Part shown: positions 34,220-42,460 of the stretch, in pieces
Position numbering within the stretch: position 1 is the stretch's first letter
Layout: each line of letters begins with the position of its first letter
Source: Clostridiales bacterium
GTDB lineage: Bacteria; Bacillota; Clostridia; Oscillospirales; Acutalibacteraceae
Length of the DNA: 64,000 nt
Reading direction: 5' to 3'
Assembly: GCA_021199275.1 (NCBI GenBank)
Contig: JAJQIJ010000013.1
Span: 136,767-200,766 of the forward strand
Notes under the pieces: model-generated
The model's database searches: none
What the model was told of the DNA's origin: nothing
What the model saw: the letters and a program-made list of their open reading frames with translations, nothing else
Position numbers and translations under genes: made by a program

Positions 34220-35569
34220 ATGAACGAATATATTGAACACGTAATTAAAACAGTTGAAAAAAGAGACAACGCAAAGCCCGAATACATACAGTGCGTAAAA
34301 GAGGTTTTTCGTTCTCTTGAAAAAGTTATTGAGCAGCACCCCGAATATGTCGAAGACGACCTGCTCACCAGAATGGCGGAACCTGACAGGCTTATAACTT
34401 TCAGAGTTGCCTGGGTTGACGACAACAAGAAAACACAAATCAACAGGGGCTACCGCGTTCAGTTTAATTCAAGCATAGGCCCCTATAAGGGCGGGCTCAG
34501 GTTTCACCCAAGCGTCAATTCGTCAATAATGTACTTTCTTGGGTTTGAACAAACCTTTAAGAATTCTCTTACCGGCCTGCCAATGGGCGGCGCAAAGGGC
34601 GGTTCTGACTTTGACCCAAGGGGCAAAAGCAAGGGCGAAATAATGCGCTTTTGCCAGTCGTTTATGACTGAGCTTTACCGCCATATCGGCCCCAGCGTTG
34701 ACGTGCCTGCCGGCGACATTGGCGTGGGCTCACGTGAAATAGGCTTTCTTTTCGGGCAATATAAAAGAATCGCAGACGCATTTGAAAACGGCGTTATTAC
34801 AGGCAAGGGGCTGTCTTACGGCGGCTCTCTTATAAGGCCGGAAGCCACCGGGTACGGCGCGGTTTATTACACATGCGAAGTTTTCAAGCACCAGGGCGAC
34901 GACATTAAGGGCAAAACATTCGGCATATCAGGCTTTGGCAACGTGGCTTGGGGCGCATGCAAAAAAATTGCCGAGCTGGGCGGTATTCCGGTTACCATTT
35001 CCGGGCCGGACGGCTATGTTTATGACAAAGACGGAATTGTTACAGACGAAAAAATAGCTTATCTGCTTGAAATGAGAGCGTCAGGCAGAGACAGATGCGA
35101 AGATTATGCAGATAAATTCGGCGTGCCGTTCCACAGGGGGCAAAAGCCGTGGGGAGTTAAGGTGGACGTGGCAATGCCGTGCGCCACGCAAAACGAAATA
35201 GGCATTGCGGAAGCAAAGCAAATTGCAGCAAACGGCACAAAATATTACATTGAAGTTGCAAACATGCCCACCACGGAAGAGGCTCTTAATTACCTTATGG
35301 CGCTTGACAATGTTATTGTTGCACCGTCAAAGGCAGTAAACGCTGGCGGTGTGTGCGTGTCAGGCCTTGAAATGAGCCAAAACAGCCAAAGGCTGTCATG
35401 GAGCGCTGAAGAGGTTGACACAAAACTGCACAATGCAATGATTGCAATTCATGCAAATTCAGTAAATGCGGCTGAAAAATACGGCCTTGGCTATAATCTT
35501 GTGGCAGGCGCCAACATCGCCGGGTTTGAAAAGGTTGCCCAGGCCATGATGGAACAGGGCATTTACTAA
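34220..35569 (+). CDS. gdhA: Glutamate dehydrogenase (hexameric, probably NADP-type)
   Basis: Interconverts 2-oxoglutarate plus ammonia and glutamate. The 449 residues match the 50-kDa hexameric class, with the substrate region KGGLRFHPSVN, PMGGAKGGSDFDP, the nucleotide fold GISGFGNVAWGA, and the late block APSKAVNAGGVCVSG. Length and motif order are complete. Cofactor preference is inferred from the family, not proved. AAAGGAG lies before the ATG. It is monocistronic, with its own promoter and a strong terminator. Confidence 0.95.
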   Translation: MNEYIEHVIKTVEKRDNAKPEYIQCVKEVFRSLEKVIEQHPEYVEDDLLTRMAEPDRLITFRVAWVDDNKKTQINRGYRVQFNSSIGPYKGGLRFHPSVNSSIMYFLGFEQTFKNSLTGLPMGGAKGGSDFDPRGKSKGEIMRFCQSFMTELYRHIGPSVDVPAGDIGVGSREIGFLFGQYKRIADAFENGVITGKGLSYGGSLIRPEATGYGAVYYTCEVFKHQGDDIKGKTFGISGFGNVAWGACKKIAELGGIPVTISGPDGYVYDKDGIVTDEKIAYLLEMRASGRDRCEDYADKFGVPFHRGQKPWGVKVDVAMPCATQNEIGIAEAKQIAANGTKYYIEVANMPTTEEALNYLMALDNVIVAPSKAVNAGGVCVSGLEMSQNSQRLSWSAEEVDTKLHNAMIAIHANSVNAAEKYGLGYNLVAGANIAGFEKVAQAMMEQGIY

Positions 35570-35626
35570 TAATTTGGGCAAAACCCAAAGACCTTATTTA
35601 AAAAAAGTTTCAAACAAAAAAGCGCT

Positions 35627-35658
35627 AAACGGGCGGCAGTTAAACTGCCGCCCGTTTT
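35627..35658 (+). terminator. Terminator of gdhA
   Basis: A 14-bp perfect stem (AAACGGGCGGCAGT/ACTGCCGCCCGTTT) with a three-base loop and TTTT. Beyond it, to 35763, I see no gene. Confidence 0.88.
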
Positions 35659-35763
35659 CATGCATAAAATTTTTAACGGCTGCTTGCCCGTTTCACGAAA
35701 CGCCCAAAAAACGGCAAAGCCGCTTTGGCGCAAATAATTTTTTTACGCCGAAAGCAAAAGCTT

Positions 35764-36474
35764 TCAGCCGTTTAAATAAAATTCCCGCATATCATCAAGC
35801 CTGAGCAAAACGGGGCTTTGCCCCATGCCGACGCCAACGTCAATATCAATCCACGTGTCGGTTTTCAATATTTTGCCTTTATATTCCTCGCCGTAATACA
35901 TTGTGGGCGTGTGGCCGAATATAACCGTAATGTCGTCAAAATATCTGTCTGTCAATTGCGGGCGGTTCCAAATAAGCTCATGTGCGCAATATTCTGAAAG
36001 CTTTTTGTCAGGGCTGAAATTTTCAAAGCCCGAATGCGTAAAAATAAAATCTTTTTCATTTACGCTAAACGCCTCGTAAAAGGCCGCTTCATTTAAAAAG
36101 TCAAAAATATCACGCACGGCTTCAGGCGATTTTGCGTTAAGTTCGCCCAGTTTTTTTAATGTCACCCCGCCACCGTTTTCCAGCCAGTTTGTAAAAAGCT
36201 GCATTTTGCCGCTGTCAAGCTCAGCTATTGATTTTTCAGTAATTTCATCAAGCATAAAAGAGCAGGAAAGCATCATGGCTTCATGGTTGCCAATTAGCAA
36301 TTCCATATTGGCCTGCCCCATTATGTGCTGCAAAAGCTCAATTCCATGCTCGCCGCGGTCTATAACATCGCCGAGTATCAGCAAAAAATCGTTTTCGGAA
36401 AAATTTGCCTTTTTAAGCAGCTTTTGAAAATTTTCAGGCTCAAGCCCGTGTAAGTCTGCAGTTACATAAATCAT
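35764..36474 (-). CDS. Metallophosphatase of the Ser/Thr-phosphatase fold (PrpA/ApaH-like)
   Basis: 236 residues with every metal-binding block of the calcineurin-like fold in order: DLHG, GDVIDRGEHG, GNHEAMM, THSGFE and GHTP. Relatives include bacterial Ser/Thr phosphatases (PrpA-like) and diadenosine tetraphosphatases, and the sequence alone does not choose between protein and nucleotide substrates. ATG at 36474 follows AGGGGGC and gives MIYVTADLHG, the usual start. A further in-frame ATG at 36492 has no ribosome site. Its leader contains a terminator-like hairpin at about 36513-36545. Confidence 0.88.
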   Translation of the reverse strand: MIYVTADLHGLEPENFQKLLKKANFSENDFLLILGDVIDRGEHGIELLQHIMGQANMELLIGNHEAMMLSCSFMLDEITEKSIAELDSGKMQLFTNWLENGGGVTLKKLGELNAKSPEAVRDIFDFLNEAAFYEAFSVNEKDFIFTHSGFENFSPDKKLSEYCAHELIWNRPQLTDRYFDDITVIFGHTPTMYYGEEYKGKILKTDTWIDIDVGVGMGQSPVLLRLDDMREFYLNG

Positions 36475-36579
36475 TTTTGCCCCCTGTTTCATATTAAATA
36501 GTCTTGCACAGGTTAATGAGAAAAGCCGCCAAGTATAAACTTAAGCGGCTGTCCTGCAACAAATCAATTACGCAATAAT

Positions 36580-36608
36580 ATTTTATCAGCCTGTCATTAA
36601 AAAGTCAA
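36580..36608 (-). promoter_or_regulatory. Promoter of the metallophosphatase gene
   Basis: Minus-strand TTGACT (36603-36608), 17 bases, TAAAAT (36580-36585). About 60 bases on, AGCCGC...GGCGGCT followed by TTTT forms a bulged terminator-like stem in the leader. Confidence 0.6.
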
Positions 36609-36737
36609 TGATTTATTTTAACAAAATGAAATGCTTTTAAAAACAATTTTACAATAATTTACTGCTGTAAAATTGACAAAAGCTGCAAACAATATTGTTG
36701 CAAACGCAAAATTTTATGAAAAAGAGGTGTATATACA

Positions 36738-36917
36738 ATGGCAACAGTTCCTGAAGCACAAGAAGCTCTTAACAGATTTAAGATGGAAGCTGCAAGCGAG
36801 GTTGGCGTAAACCTTAAACAGGGCTACAATGGCGACCTTACGTCAAAGCAGGCCGGTTCAGTAGGCGGTCAGATGGTTAAAAAGATGATTAAGGCTTATG
36901 AAGAATCTATGAAATAA
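36738..36917 (+). CDS. Small acid-soluble spore protein, alpha/beta type
   Basis: 59 residues, start ATG 36738 after AGAGGTG. The sequence has both family signatures: FKMEAASEVGV, the region cut by the germination protease GPR, and SKQAGSVGGQMVKKMI near the C-terminus. These proteins coat and protect DNA in dormant spores and supply amino acids at germination. Its presence indicates a spore-forming organism. Expression in the forespore (sigma-G) is expected, but I could not fix a sigma-G promoter in the AT-rich upstream region. It is monocistronic. Confidence 0.95.
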   Translation: MATVPEAQEALNRFKMEAASEVGVNLKQGYNGDLTSKQAGSVGGQMVKKMIKAYEESMK

Positions 36918-37248
36918 ACCCGGCAGTTAAACAGCCCGGCGAAAGAAACCGCTTTCGCCCAACGGGCAAGCCCTTATTGAAGCCGCAGCCTTGCCGGCAA
37001 CAAAACAATTGCCGCCAAGAGCTGCAGACTTTGTTTCAGTGCAAATGTTACTCTGCCCGCCGCCTGTTTCGGGCAGCGGCGCCTCAGAACAATATATTTG
37101 CAAAATTCGCGTAAAATTGTGATTTTACGCATTATGGCAAAGAACGCTTTGCCGAAAGCTTTAGCATTTTGATTTTGCGGCGCTGTGCGCCGGCTGCGCA
37201 AAAAGCTAAAAATAAAAACGGCGCCGTGCAACAGTACGGCGCTGTAAT
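36918..37248. other. Intergenic region after the spore-protein gene
   Basis: Holds a GGCGAAAG/CTTTCGCC hairpin soon after the stop codon and a 21-base fragment of the intergenic repeat family at 36961-36981 (AACGGGCAAGCCCTTATTGA, plus sense). The minus-strand terminator of tadA is at 37207-37244. Open frames here show no ribosome site or family resemblance, so I call no gene. Confidence 0.6.
37207..37244 (-). terminator. Terminator of the galU-CPBP-tadA operon
   Basis: In minus sense GCGCCGT pairs with ACGGCGC over an eight-base loop, followed by CGTTTTTATTTTT. Confidence 0.72.
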
Positions 37249-37722
37249 TTAATTTTGCCTGTCTTTTTGCTTTTCAAGGCGCAAGCGTGCAAAAAAGCCT
37301 GAAAGCAGCGCTGCGCATTCGTCTGCACGGACACCGCCTACAAGCTGCACCTTGTGGTTATAGGGCAAATCATTAAAATTTATTACCGAGCCGAAAGAGC
37401 CCGCTTTTTTGTCCCAAGCGCCGAAAAACACGCGCTTTATTCTGGCGTTTATAATGGCGCCCGCGCACATTGGGCAAGGCTCCAGCGTTACATAAATGTC
37501 GCATTCGGAAAGGCGCCATGCGCCCAACTGCCGGCACGCAGAATCTATAGCTTCTATTTCGGCATGGTAAAGGGCGTTTTTGCCAAGCTCGCGCCGGTTT
37601 CTGCCCCTGCCCACCACCTTGCCGTCTTTCACAACAACGGCGCCCACGGGTATTTCCCCCTCTGCGCCGGCGGCGCCGGCAAGGGCAAGCGCCTCATTCA
37701 TAAAATCATTAAAGTCACACAT
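37249..37722 (-). CDS. tadA: tRNA-specific adenosine deaminase
   Basis: Converts the wobble adenosine 34 of tRNA-Arg(ACG) to inosine. The 157 residues show HAEIEAI (zinc His and catalytic Glu), PCPMCAGAI (zinc cysteines), GEIPVGAVVV and the C-terminal helix DECAALLSGFF typical of TadA. ATG at 37722 gives MCDFNDFMNEAL, and a GTG three codons upstream is possible. It is last of the galU-CPBP-tadA operon, 21 bases after the protease gene. Confidence 0.92.
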   Translation of the reverse strand: MCDFNDFMNEALALAGAAGAEGEIPVGAVVVKDGKVVGRGRNRRELGKNALYHAEIEAIDSACRQLGAWRLSECDIYVTLEPCPMCAGAIINARIKRVFFGAWDKKAGSFGSVINFNDLPYNHKVQLVGGVRADECAALLSGFFARLRLEKQKDRQN

Positions 37723-37743
37723 GCTTTTCACTTTACAGTTCAG

Positions 37744-38838
37744 TCAGGCAAAAATATTAACCGCGACAATAGCAATTGGAATTAACATGCCGGGTGTAAA
37801 AAAGAATGTAAAAATCTTTTTTGCCAATGAATTTTCAAATGGCTTCGGCATTTCTTTGCGTGCATTTTTAAAGGCGCCTTTAAAGCAAAGTATTGCGCTT
37901 GTAACTATACCGACAACAAGCCAAAATGCATATAATATCAGCACTGAATTGCTGCTGATAACGCCAAGCAAGCCGCCTGAATCACCGGCTATATATGCCA
38001 AAATGCTGCTGAACACGCTCATGCCATTATTGCATGCGTGAATTATAACGGCGGGCACAATGCTGCCTGTCTTAATTGTAATATAGCCCGTTATAAGCCC
38101 GACAATAGTTGCAAAAACGAACTGAACAAAGTTGCCGTGTATAATGCCGAATACAATGGAAACGCTGACAACGGCAAACGCCTTGCCGTATTTTTTTAGC
38201 AGCCCCATTGTGCAGCAGCGCATAGCAAACTCTTCGCATATTGCGGGCATAAGCGAAGTGCCTATAACGCACATCAAACAGGCAAACACAGAATCTATTT
38301 CCGGCGAAGACGATGAAGTTGTAAGTTCAACGCCGAACATTGATGCAATATAAGATAATATACCCACCACATAGTCTGCGCCGACGCAGCACATCATGCC
38401 AAACCCGGTCCACAAACAAAGCATTTTGGCGCTTATTTTTTTTGCCGGCACAATGCTGCCCTGATATTTGTCTTTGTTTATAAACGCCATTAATCCAAAA
38501 GGCACCACCACGCAAAAAAGAGAAACGCCTATGGCTGTGAAAGCTTCATTAAAAACCGCAGAAGAAATGTAAAGGCTGTATATTTTGCTGCTTGAAAGCA
38601 ACATTGAAATCAACGTCTGGCAAAACAGATAAAGGCACAATGTCAGCCCGACTATATTGCCAAGAGTTCTTATCTGCTTTCTTTCAGCCTTTGCTTCGGC
38701 AATATATTGGTTTTTGAGCCGGTCAGCTTCCGACTGATAATTATATTGCCAGCCATTTGGGTTGTATGGGTTATATGGGTTATAATTTGAATAATTATTT
38801 TGCCCGTTTGTGTAATTGCCGTTGTTATATTGGTCCAC
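37744..38838 (-). CDS. CPBP family intramembrane metalloprotease
   Basis: 364 residues. The N-terminal 45 residues are Asn/Tyr-rich with the short repeat YNPYNPYNP, followed by a charged helix and about eight membrane segments. The CPBP (Abi/CAAX protease) motifs are present: CEEFAMR (Glu-Glu-x-x-x-Arg), FGIIHGN and a third His region IHACNNG. Such proteases process prenylated or bacteriocin-related proteins, or act in immunity to bacteriocins. No bacteriocin gene lies nearby. The start is GTG 38838 with AGAGGT six bases upstream. It is 16 bases after galU. Confidence 0.87.
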   Translation of the reverse strand: MDQYNNGNYTNGQNNYSNYNPYNPYNPNGWQYNYQSEADRLKNQYIAEAKAERKQIRTLGNIVGLTLCLYLFCQTLISMLLSSSKIYSLYISSAVFNEAFTAIGVSLFCVVVPFGLMAFINKDKYQGSIVPAKKISAKMLCLWTGFGMMCCVGADYVVGILSYIASMFGVELTTSSSSPEIDSVFACLMCVIGTSLMPAICEEFAMRCCTMGLLKKYGKAFAVVSVSIVFGIIHGNFVQFVFATIVGLITGYITIKTGSIVPAVIIHACNNGMSVFSSILAYIAGDSGGLLGVISSNSVLILYAFWLVVGIVTSAILCFKGAFKNARKEMPKPFENSLAKKIFTFFFTPGMLIPIAIVAVNIFA

Positions 38839-38854
38839 TGCTTTACCTCTTTAA

Positions 38855-39730
38855 TCAGTCTAATTTTTCAGCAAGCTCCTTAATAAGCTCTTTTAAGCTG
38901 TCTTTTGTTTCGGGGTGTGTAAGTCCGACTTCAATATTCGCCTGTAAAATGCCGAATTTATTACCCATATCATAGCGCGTGCCTTCATAGTCAACCGCTA
39001 TAACCCCGTCGCGGCGGGCAAGAGTCTTCATAGCGTCTGTCAGCTGAAGCTCACCGCCTGCACCGAGCGGAGTTTCTTCCAAAATGTCAAAAATTTCCGG
39101 CGGCATTACAACCCTGCCCAATATTGAAAAATTGCCCATGATTTCGTCAGGCGCGGGCTTTTCAATCATGTCTGTGCAAAGGTGGCAGCGCCCTTCAAGC
39201 GGCTGTGTTTTGAGCGAACAATATTTTGTAATTGCAAGGCCAGGAACTTCCTTAACGCCCACCGCGCCTTTGCCGTATTTTTCATAAGCGTCGCACAGCT
39301 GTTTTGTGGCCGGGTTTTCAGATATGATTACATCATCGCCGTAAAGCACCGCAAAGGGTTCATTGCCTATGAAATTTTTAGCGCAAAGCACGGCGTGGCC
39401 CAACCCGCCCGTGGTTTTCTGCCTTAAAAAATATATATTGCCGAAGTTTGAACATTCAAGCACATCTTCATAAATCTTTTTCTTGCTTTCATTGCCAGCA
39501 AGCTTTGTTTCAAGTTCAAACGCATGGTCAAAATGGTCTTCAATAGCGCCCTTGTTTCTGTTGGTTATTATGAGCACCTCTTCAATGCCCGAAAGGAAAG
39601 CTTCCTCAACAATATATTGAATGGCCGGCTTGTCAACAATATTAAGCATTTCTTTCGGCACTGCCTTTGACGCCGGCAGCACCCTTGTGCCCATGCCCGC
39701 AGCCGGAATTATTGCCTTTCTTATTTTCAT
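38855..39730 (-). CDS. galU: UTP--glucose-1-phosphate uridylyltransferase
   Basis: Makes UDP-glucose for wall polymers, glycolipids and galactose use. The 291 residues start KIRKAIIPAAGMGTRVLPASKAVPKEML, containing the nucleotide-binding GMGTR and the catalytic lysine region PKEM. Further blocks are VDKPAIQYIVEEA and VLYGDDVI. AAGGAGG precedes the ATG. It is first gene of an operon with the CPBP protease and tadA. Confidence 0.95.
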   Translation of the reverse strand: MKIRKAIIPAAGMGTRVLPASKAVPKEMLNIVDKPAIQYIVEEAFLSGIEEVLIITNRNKGAIEDHFDHAFELETKLAGNESKKKIYEDVLECSNFGNIYFLRQKTTGGLGHAVLCAKNFIGNEPFAVLYGDDVIISENPATKQLCDAYEKYGKGAVGVKEVPGLAITKYCSLKTQPLEGRCHLCTDMIEKPAPDEIMGNFSILGRVVMPPEIFDILEETPLGAGGELQLTDAMKTLARRDGVIAVDYEGTRYDMGNKFGILQANIEVGLTHPETKDSLKELIKELAEKLD

Positions 39731-39848
39731 TTTACAAAATCCTCCTTAACCCAAGTTTAAAAATATAATAAAATTTGCCTTTCGGCAAAATTTACCGCAA
39801 AACACAAAAGCTTCAGGCTGCCCGGCTGTTTTGGCGCCTGATTTTTTG

Positions 39849-40877
39849 TCAAAGCCCCAGCAGCGACGCCAAAAATTGAAAAATAAAATATGCAAGTATG
39901 GGCGCCAATATGCTTACCCCGCCCTTTCTTGCCAGCATCATGCGCCTTAAGTCGCGGCTGTTTATTTGCTCTTTCGGCAGCTGCATTGAGCCAAGCGAAA
40001 ACATGCCGCCGCTGTCAATCTGTTCGTCTGCTTTTTTTACAATTTTTACCACCCTGCGGCGGTATATAGAGTCAGCAAACAGCGCGCATAAAATGTTTAT
40101 TACAACCCAGCAGCACAAAATCACAATATATGCCGGCGCCGCGCCCTGCATGGCTGCAATATATTCGCTGCTTTGAGAAAGCGCCATGGCTTCCTGCGCG
40201 GTGCTGGCTTCACTTAAAAGTTCATTTATTACGGCGATTTTGTCTGAAAAAACAGTAAATGTTACAAGAGACGCTATTACATTCAAAAGCATTACCAAAA
40301 TGCCCTGCGCCACCATTTTTCTGTAAAAGAAATAATATGCGCCGAAAAAGAACGCGCTCCAGTTCCAGTTTATTTTTTTATGTTTTATGAATTTTGGCAT
40401 AAATTTGTCGCAATTGCTGCCGACAACCGTGGCCGCGTCAGCCAGCGGAACGCCGTCTATTTTTTCACTGCTTCTTTCATATTTAATGTCAGGAGAGGGC
40501 ACAATAAGTCTGGGGTCAGGCGAATATTGCCCTGAAAAATTGCGGCTTTGACGCGCCGAGCATTTGGTGCAAAACATTGCCCCGCGCCTGATTTGGGCGC
40601 CGCAGTGTTCGCATGTAACATATTCGCCTTGTTCGGCATTGTCTTTTTTTGGCTGTTCGGCGGCTTTTTCCTGCCCTGTGCCGCCGTCGGCAGCGCTTTC
40701 AATGCTTTTTGCATATGAAAAGCCTGCTGCATGCAGCGCTTTGTTCGGGCATTCGCCTGCTTTTTTATAACAGCCCCTGTGGCATGGCGTGCCGCAAACA
40801 GGGCAAACCACTATATCATCGCCATCTTTAAACGGCTTGGAACAGACGGGGCAATTTTGATTTTCAAAAACTGACAT
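39849..40877 (-). CDS. Prokaryotic RING-finger / zinc-ribbon membrane protein with DUF2628
   Basis: 342 residues. The N-terminus has a RING-like zinc cluster (C9, C12, C25, C28, C32, H33, C36, C43), and around residue 95 a second ribbon, CEHCGAQ...FCTKC. After a linker comes the DUF2628 block NWNWSAFFFGAYYFFYRKM and then four hydrophobic segments. Function is unknown. The combination suggests a membrane protein with a cytosolic zinc-binding head. ATG at 40877 follows AGGTGATAAA. galU lies 118 bases downstream on the same strand. Confidence 0.8.
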   Translation of the reverse strand: MSVFENQNCPVCSKPFKDGDDIVVCPVCGTPCHRGCYKKAGECPNKALHAAGFSYAKSIESAADGGTGQEKAAEQPKKDNAEQGEYVTCEHCGAQIRRGAMFCTKCSARQSRNFSGQYSPDPRLIVPSPDIKYERSSEKIDGVPLADAATVVGSNCDKFMPKFIKHKKINWNWSAFFFGAYYFFYRKMVAQGILVMLLNVIASLVTFTVFSDKIAVINELLSEASTAQEAMALSQSSEYIAAMQGAAPAYIVILCCWVVINILCALFADSIYRRRVVKIVKKADEQIDSGGMFSLGSMQLPKEQINSRDLRRMMLARKGGVSILAPILAYFIFQFLASLLGL

Positions 40878-40937
40878 TTTATCACCTGAACAAAATAAAA
40901 TTTGCAACTCAATTGAATTAGCGCTGCCCCATGGGCG

Positions 40938-41083
40938 TTCAATAAGGGCTTGCCCGTTATTCAACGTGGCAAGCGACAGCGGCGCTGCCGCCCCCCCCGG
41001 CGGGAGATTGTACTCACCGCTCCTTCAAAATCGGACCCACCCCGCCGCCTGTAGAGGCGGGGACATTTCTTGCCTAAGTTACA
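40938..41083 (-). repeat. Intergenic repeat family, complete copy upstream of the RING/DUF2628 gene
   Basis: In minus sense: TTGTAACTTAGGCAAG, a CCCCGCC..GGCGGCGGGG hairpin, CCGATTTTGAAGGAGCGG, TGAGTACAATCTCCCGCC, a second GC hairpin, CACGTTGAATAACGGGC and AAGCCCTTATTGAA. It is one of the two most complete copies and almost the reverse complement of the one at 48596-48734. Here its 5' edge lies before the divergent prfB promoter, not after a stop codon. Confidence 0.82.
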
Positions 41084-41182
41084 ATTACGGCAAATATGCA
41101 ACGAAGCGTGGCAATATGTTTTTTCTTTAAAAAATATTATACGTTTTGTAATTAAAAAAATCAACAGTTATAAAAAAATTTA

Positions 41183-41211
41183 TTGCAGTAAAGGTAAATA
41201 TTGTATATAAT
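41183..41211 (+). promoter_or_regulatory. Promoter of prfB
   Basis: TTGCAG (41183-41188), 17 bases, TATAAT (41206-41211), 30 bases before the start codon. Confidence 0.75.
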
Positions 41212-41241
41212 ATATCAAAATCGCAAAAAGGTTTTGATTAA

Positions 41242-42369
41242 ATGATTGAATTTGAAGATTTAAAGCTCAGCCTTGCGGGTTGTGAAAAGCAGATTGATAA
41301 TTTAAAGGAAGCGCTTGCAATAGACCTGGTAAAAAAGGAAATTGAAGAGCTTGACGAAAAAGCCGCCATGCCCGACTTTTGGGACGACGCCGAAAACAGC
41401 CGCCGGGTGCTTAAAAAAGCGGGGTCGCTGAAAGCAAAGGCCCAGGCCTTTGACGCTCTGCGCCGTGATTTTGACGACGCCATGGTTATGATTGACCTTG
41501 CCAATGAAGAGGAAGACGCAAGCCTGCTGGGCGAAATAACACAAACTGTAAATGAAATAAAAAAAAGAATTGACGACATGACTCTGTCAACCCTGCTTGT
41601 AGGCGAATATGACAGCAAAAATGCGCTGCTCACCTTTCATGCGGGCGCCGGCGGCACAGAAGCCATGGACTGGGCTGAAATGCTTTTCAGAATGTATAAC
41701 CGCTGGGGCGAACGCCACGGCTATAAGGTTTCAACTCTTGACTATCTTGACGGCGATGTGGCTGGGCTGAAAAGCGCCACCATTTTGATTGAGGGTGAAA
41801 ATGCCTATGGCTATTTAAAGGGTGAAATGGGCATTCACCGTCTTGTGCGCATATCACCGTTTGATTCCAGCGGCAGGAGGCACACATCTTTCGCGTCTCT
41901 TGAAGTTATGCCGGAAATTGACGACGATGTGCAAATTGACATTCGCGAAGAGGACATTGAAACAGACTTTTTCCGCGCTTCCGGCGCAGGCGGGCAAAAG
42001 GTAAACAAAACATCGTCTGCAGTCAGGCTGACTCATATTCCCACCGGCATTGTGGTGTCCTGCCAAATAGAGCGTTCACAGCACCAAAACAGAGAGGTTG
42101 CAATGAAAATGCTAAAGTCAAAGCTCGTTGAAATAAAGGAACGCGAAAATCTTGAAAAGATTGAAGATATTAAAGGAGACCAAAAGGAAATTGCCTGGGG
42201 CAGCCAAATTCGTTCATATGTGTTCATGCCATATACCATGGCAAAGGACCACAGAACAGGCTTTGAAATGGGCAACATAGCCGCCGTGATGGACGGCGAC
42301 ATAGACGGTTTCATAAACGCATATTTAAAACAAAAAAGCATTGAAAACGCCGAAATGAACAAAATCTGA
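41242..42369 (+). CDS. prfB: Peptide chain release factor 2
   Basis: Terminates translation at UGA and UAA. The 375 residues have the codon-recognition loop SPFDSSGRRH and the catalytic GAGGQKVNKTSSAV. The usual programmed +1 frameshift near codon 25, which autoregulates RF2 in most bacteria, is absent, since the frame runs unbroken through LKEALAIDLVKKEIEEL. Upstream AAAAGG is about ten bases from the ATG, a modest ribosome site. pdaA follows 91 bases later. Confidence 0.95.
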   Translation: MIEFEDLKLSLAGCEKQIDNLKEALAIDLVKKEIEELDEKAAMPDFWDDAENSRRVLKKAGSLKAKAQAFDALRRDFDDAMVMIDLANEEEDASLLGEITQTVNEIKKRIDDMTLSTLLVGEYDSKNALLTFHAGAGGTEAMDWAEMLFRMYNRWGERHGYKVSTLDYLDGDVAGLKSATILIEGENAYGYLKGEMGIHRLVRISPFDSSGRRHTSFASLEVMPEIDDDVQIDIREEDIETDFFRASGAGGQKVNKTSSAVRLTHIPTGIVVSCQIERSQHQNREVAMKMLKSKLVEIKERENLEKIEDIKGDQKEIAWGSQIRSYVFMPYTMAKDHRTGFEMGNIAAVMDGDIDGFINAYLKQKSIENAEMNKI

Positions 42370-42420
42370 TTTGGGCAAAGCGCGCTTTCTTTCAGCTAAA
42401 AATCTACCACTTATATTATT

Positions 42421-42453
42421 CCTCCTTTCGTAAAACATAATTATGAAAGGAGG
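42421..42453 (+). promoter_or_regulatory. Hairpin that sequesters the pdaA ribosome binding site
   Basis: CCTCCTTTC (42421-42429) is the perfect complement of GAAAGGAGG (42445-42453), the ribosome site of pdaA. Inner pairs extend the stem to about 13 bp with one G-T pair. Folded, the ribosome site is hidden. It is followed by TTTT, so it could alternatively terminate read-through from prfB. Confidence 0.6.
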
Positions 42454-42460
42454 TTTTAAT

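Noticed and set aside
36974..37231. 85-codon minus-strand frame
   Set aside because: It has no ribosome site or family resemblance, lies over a repeat fragment, and reads into the tadA terminator.
37744..38838. Bacteriocin immunity cluster around the CPBP protease
   Set aside because: The neighbours are galU and tadA. There is no leader-peptide gene or bacteriocin transporter nearby.
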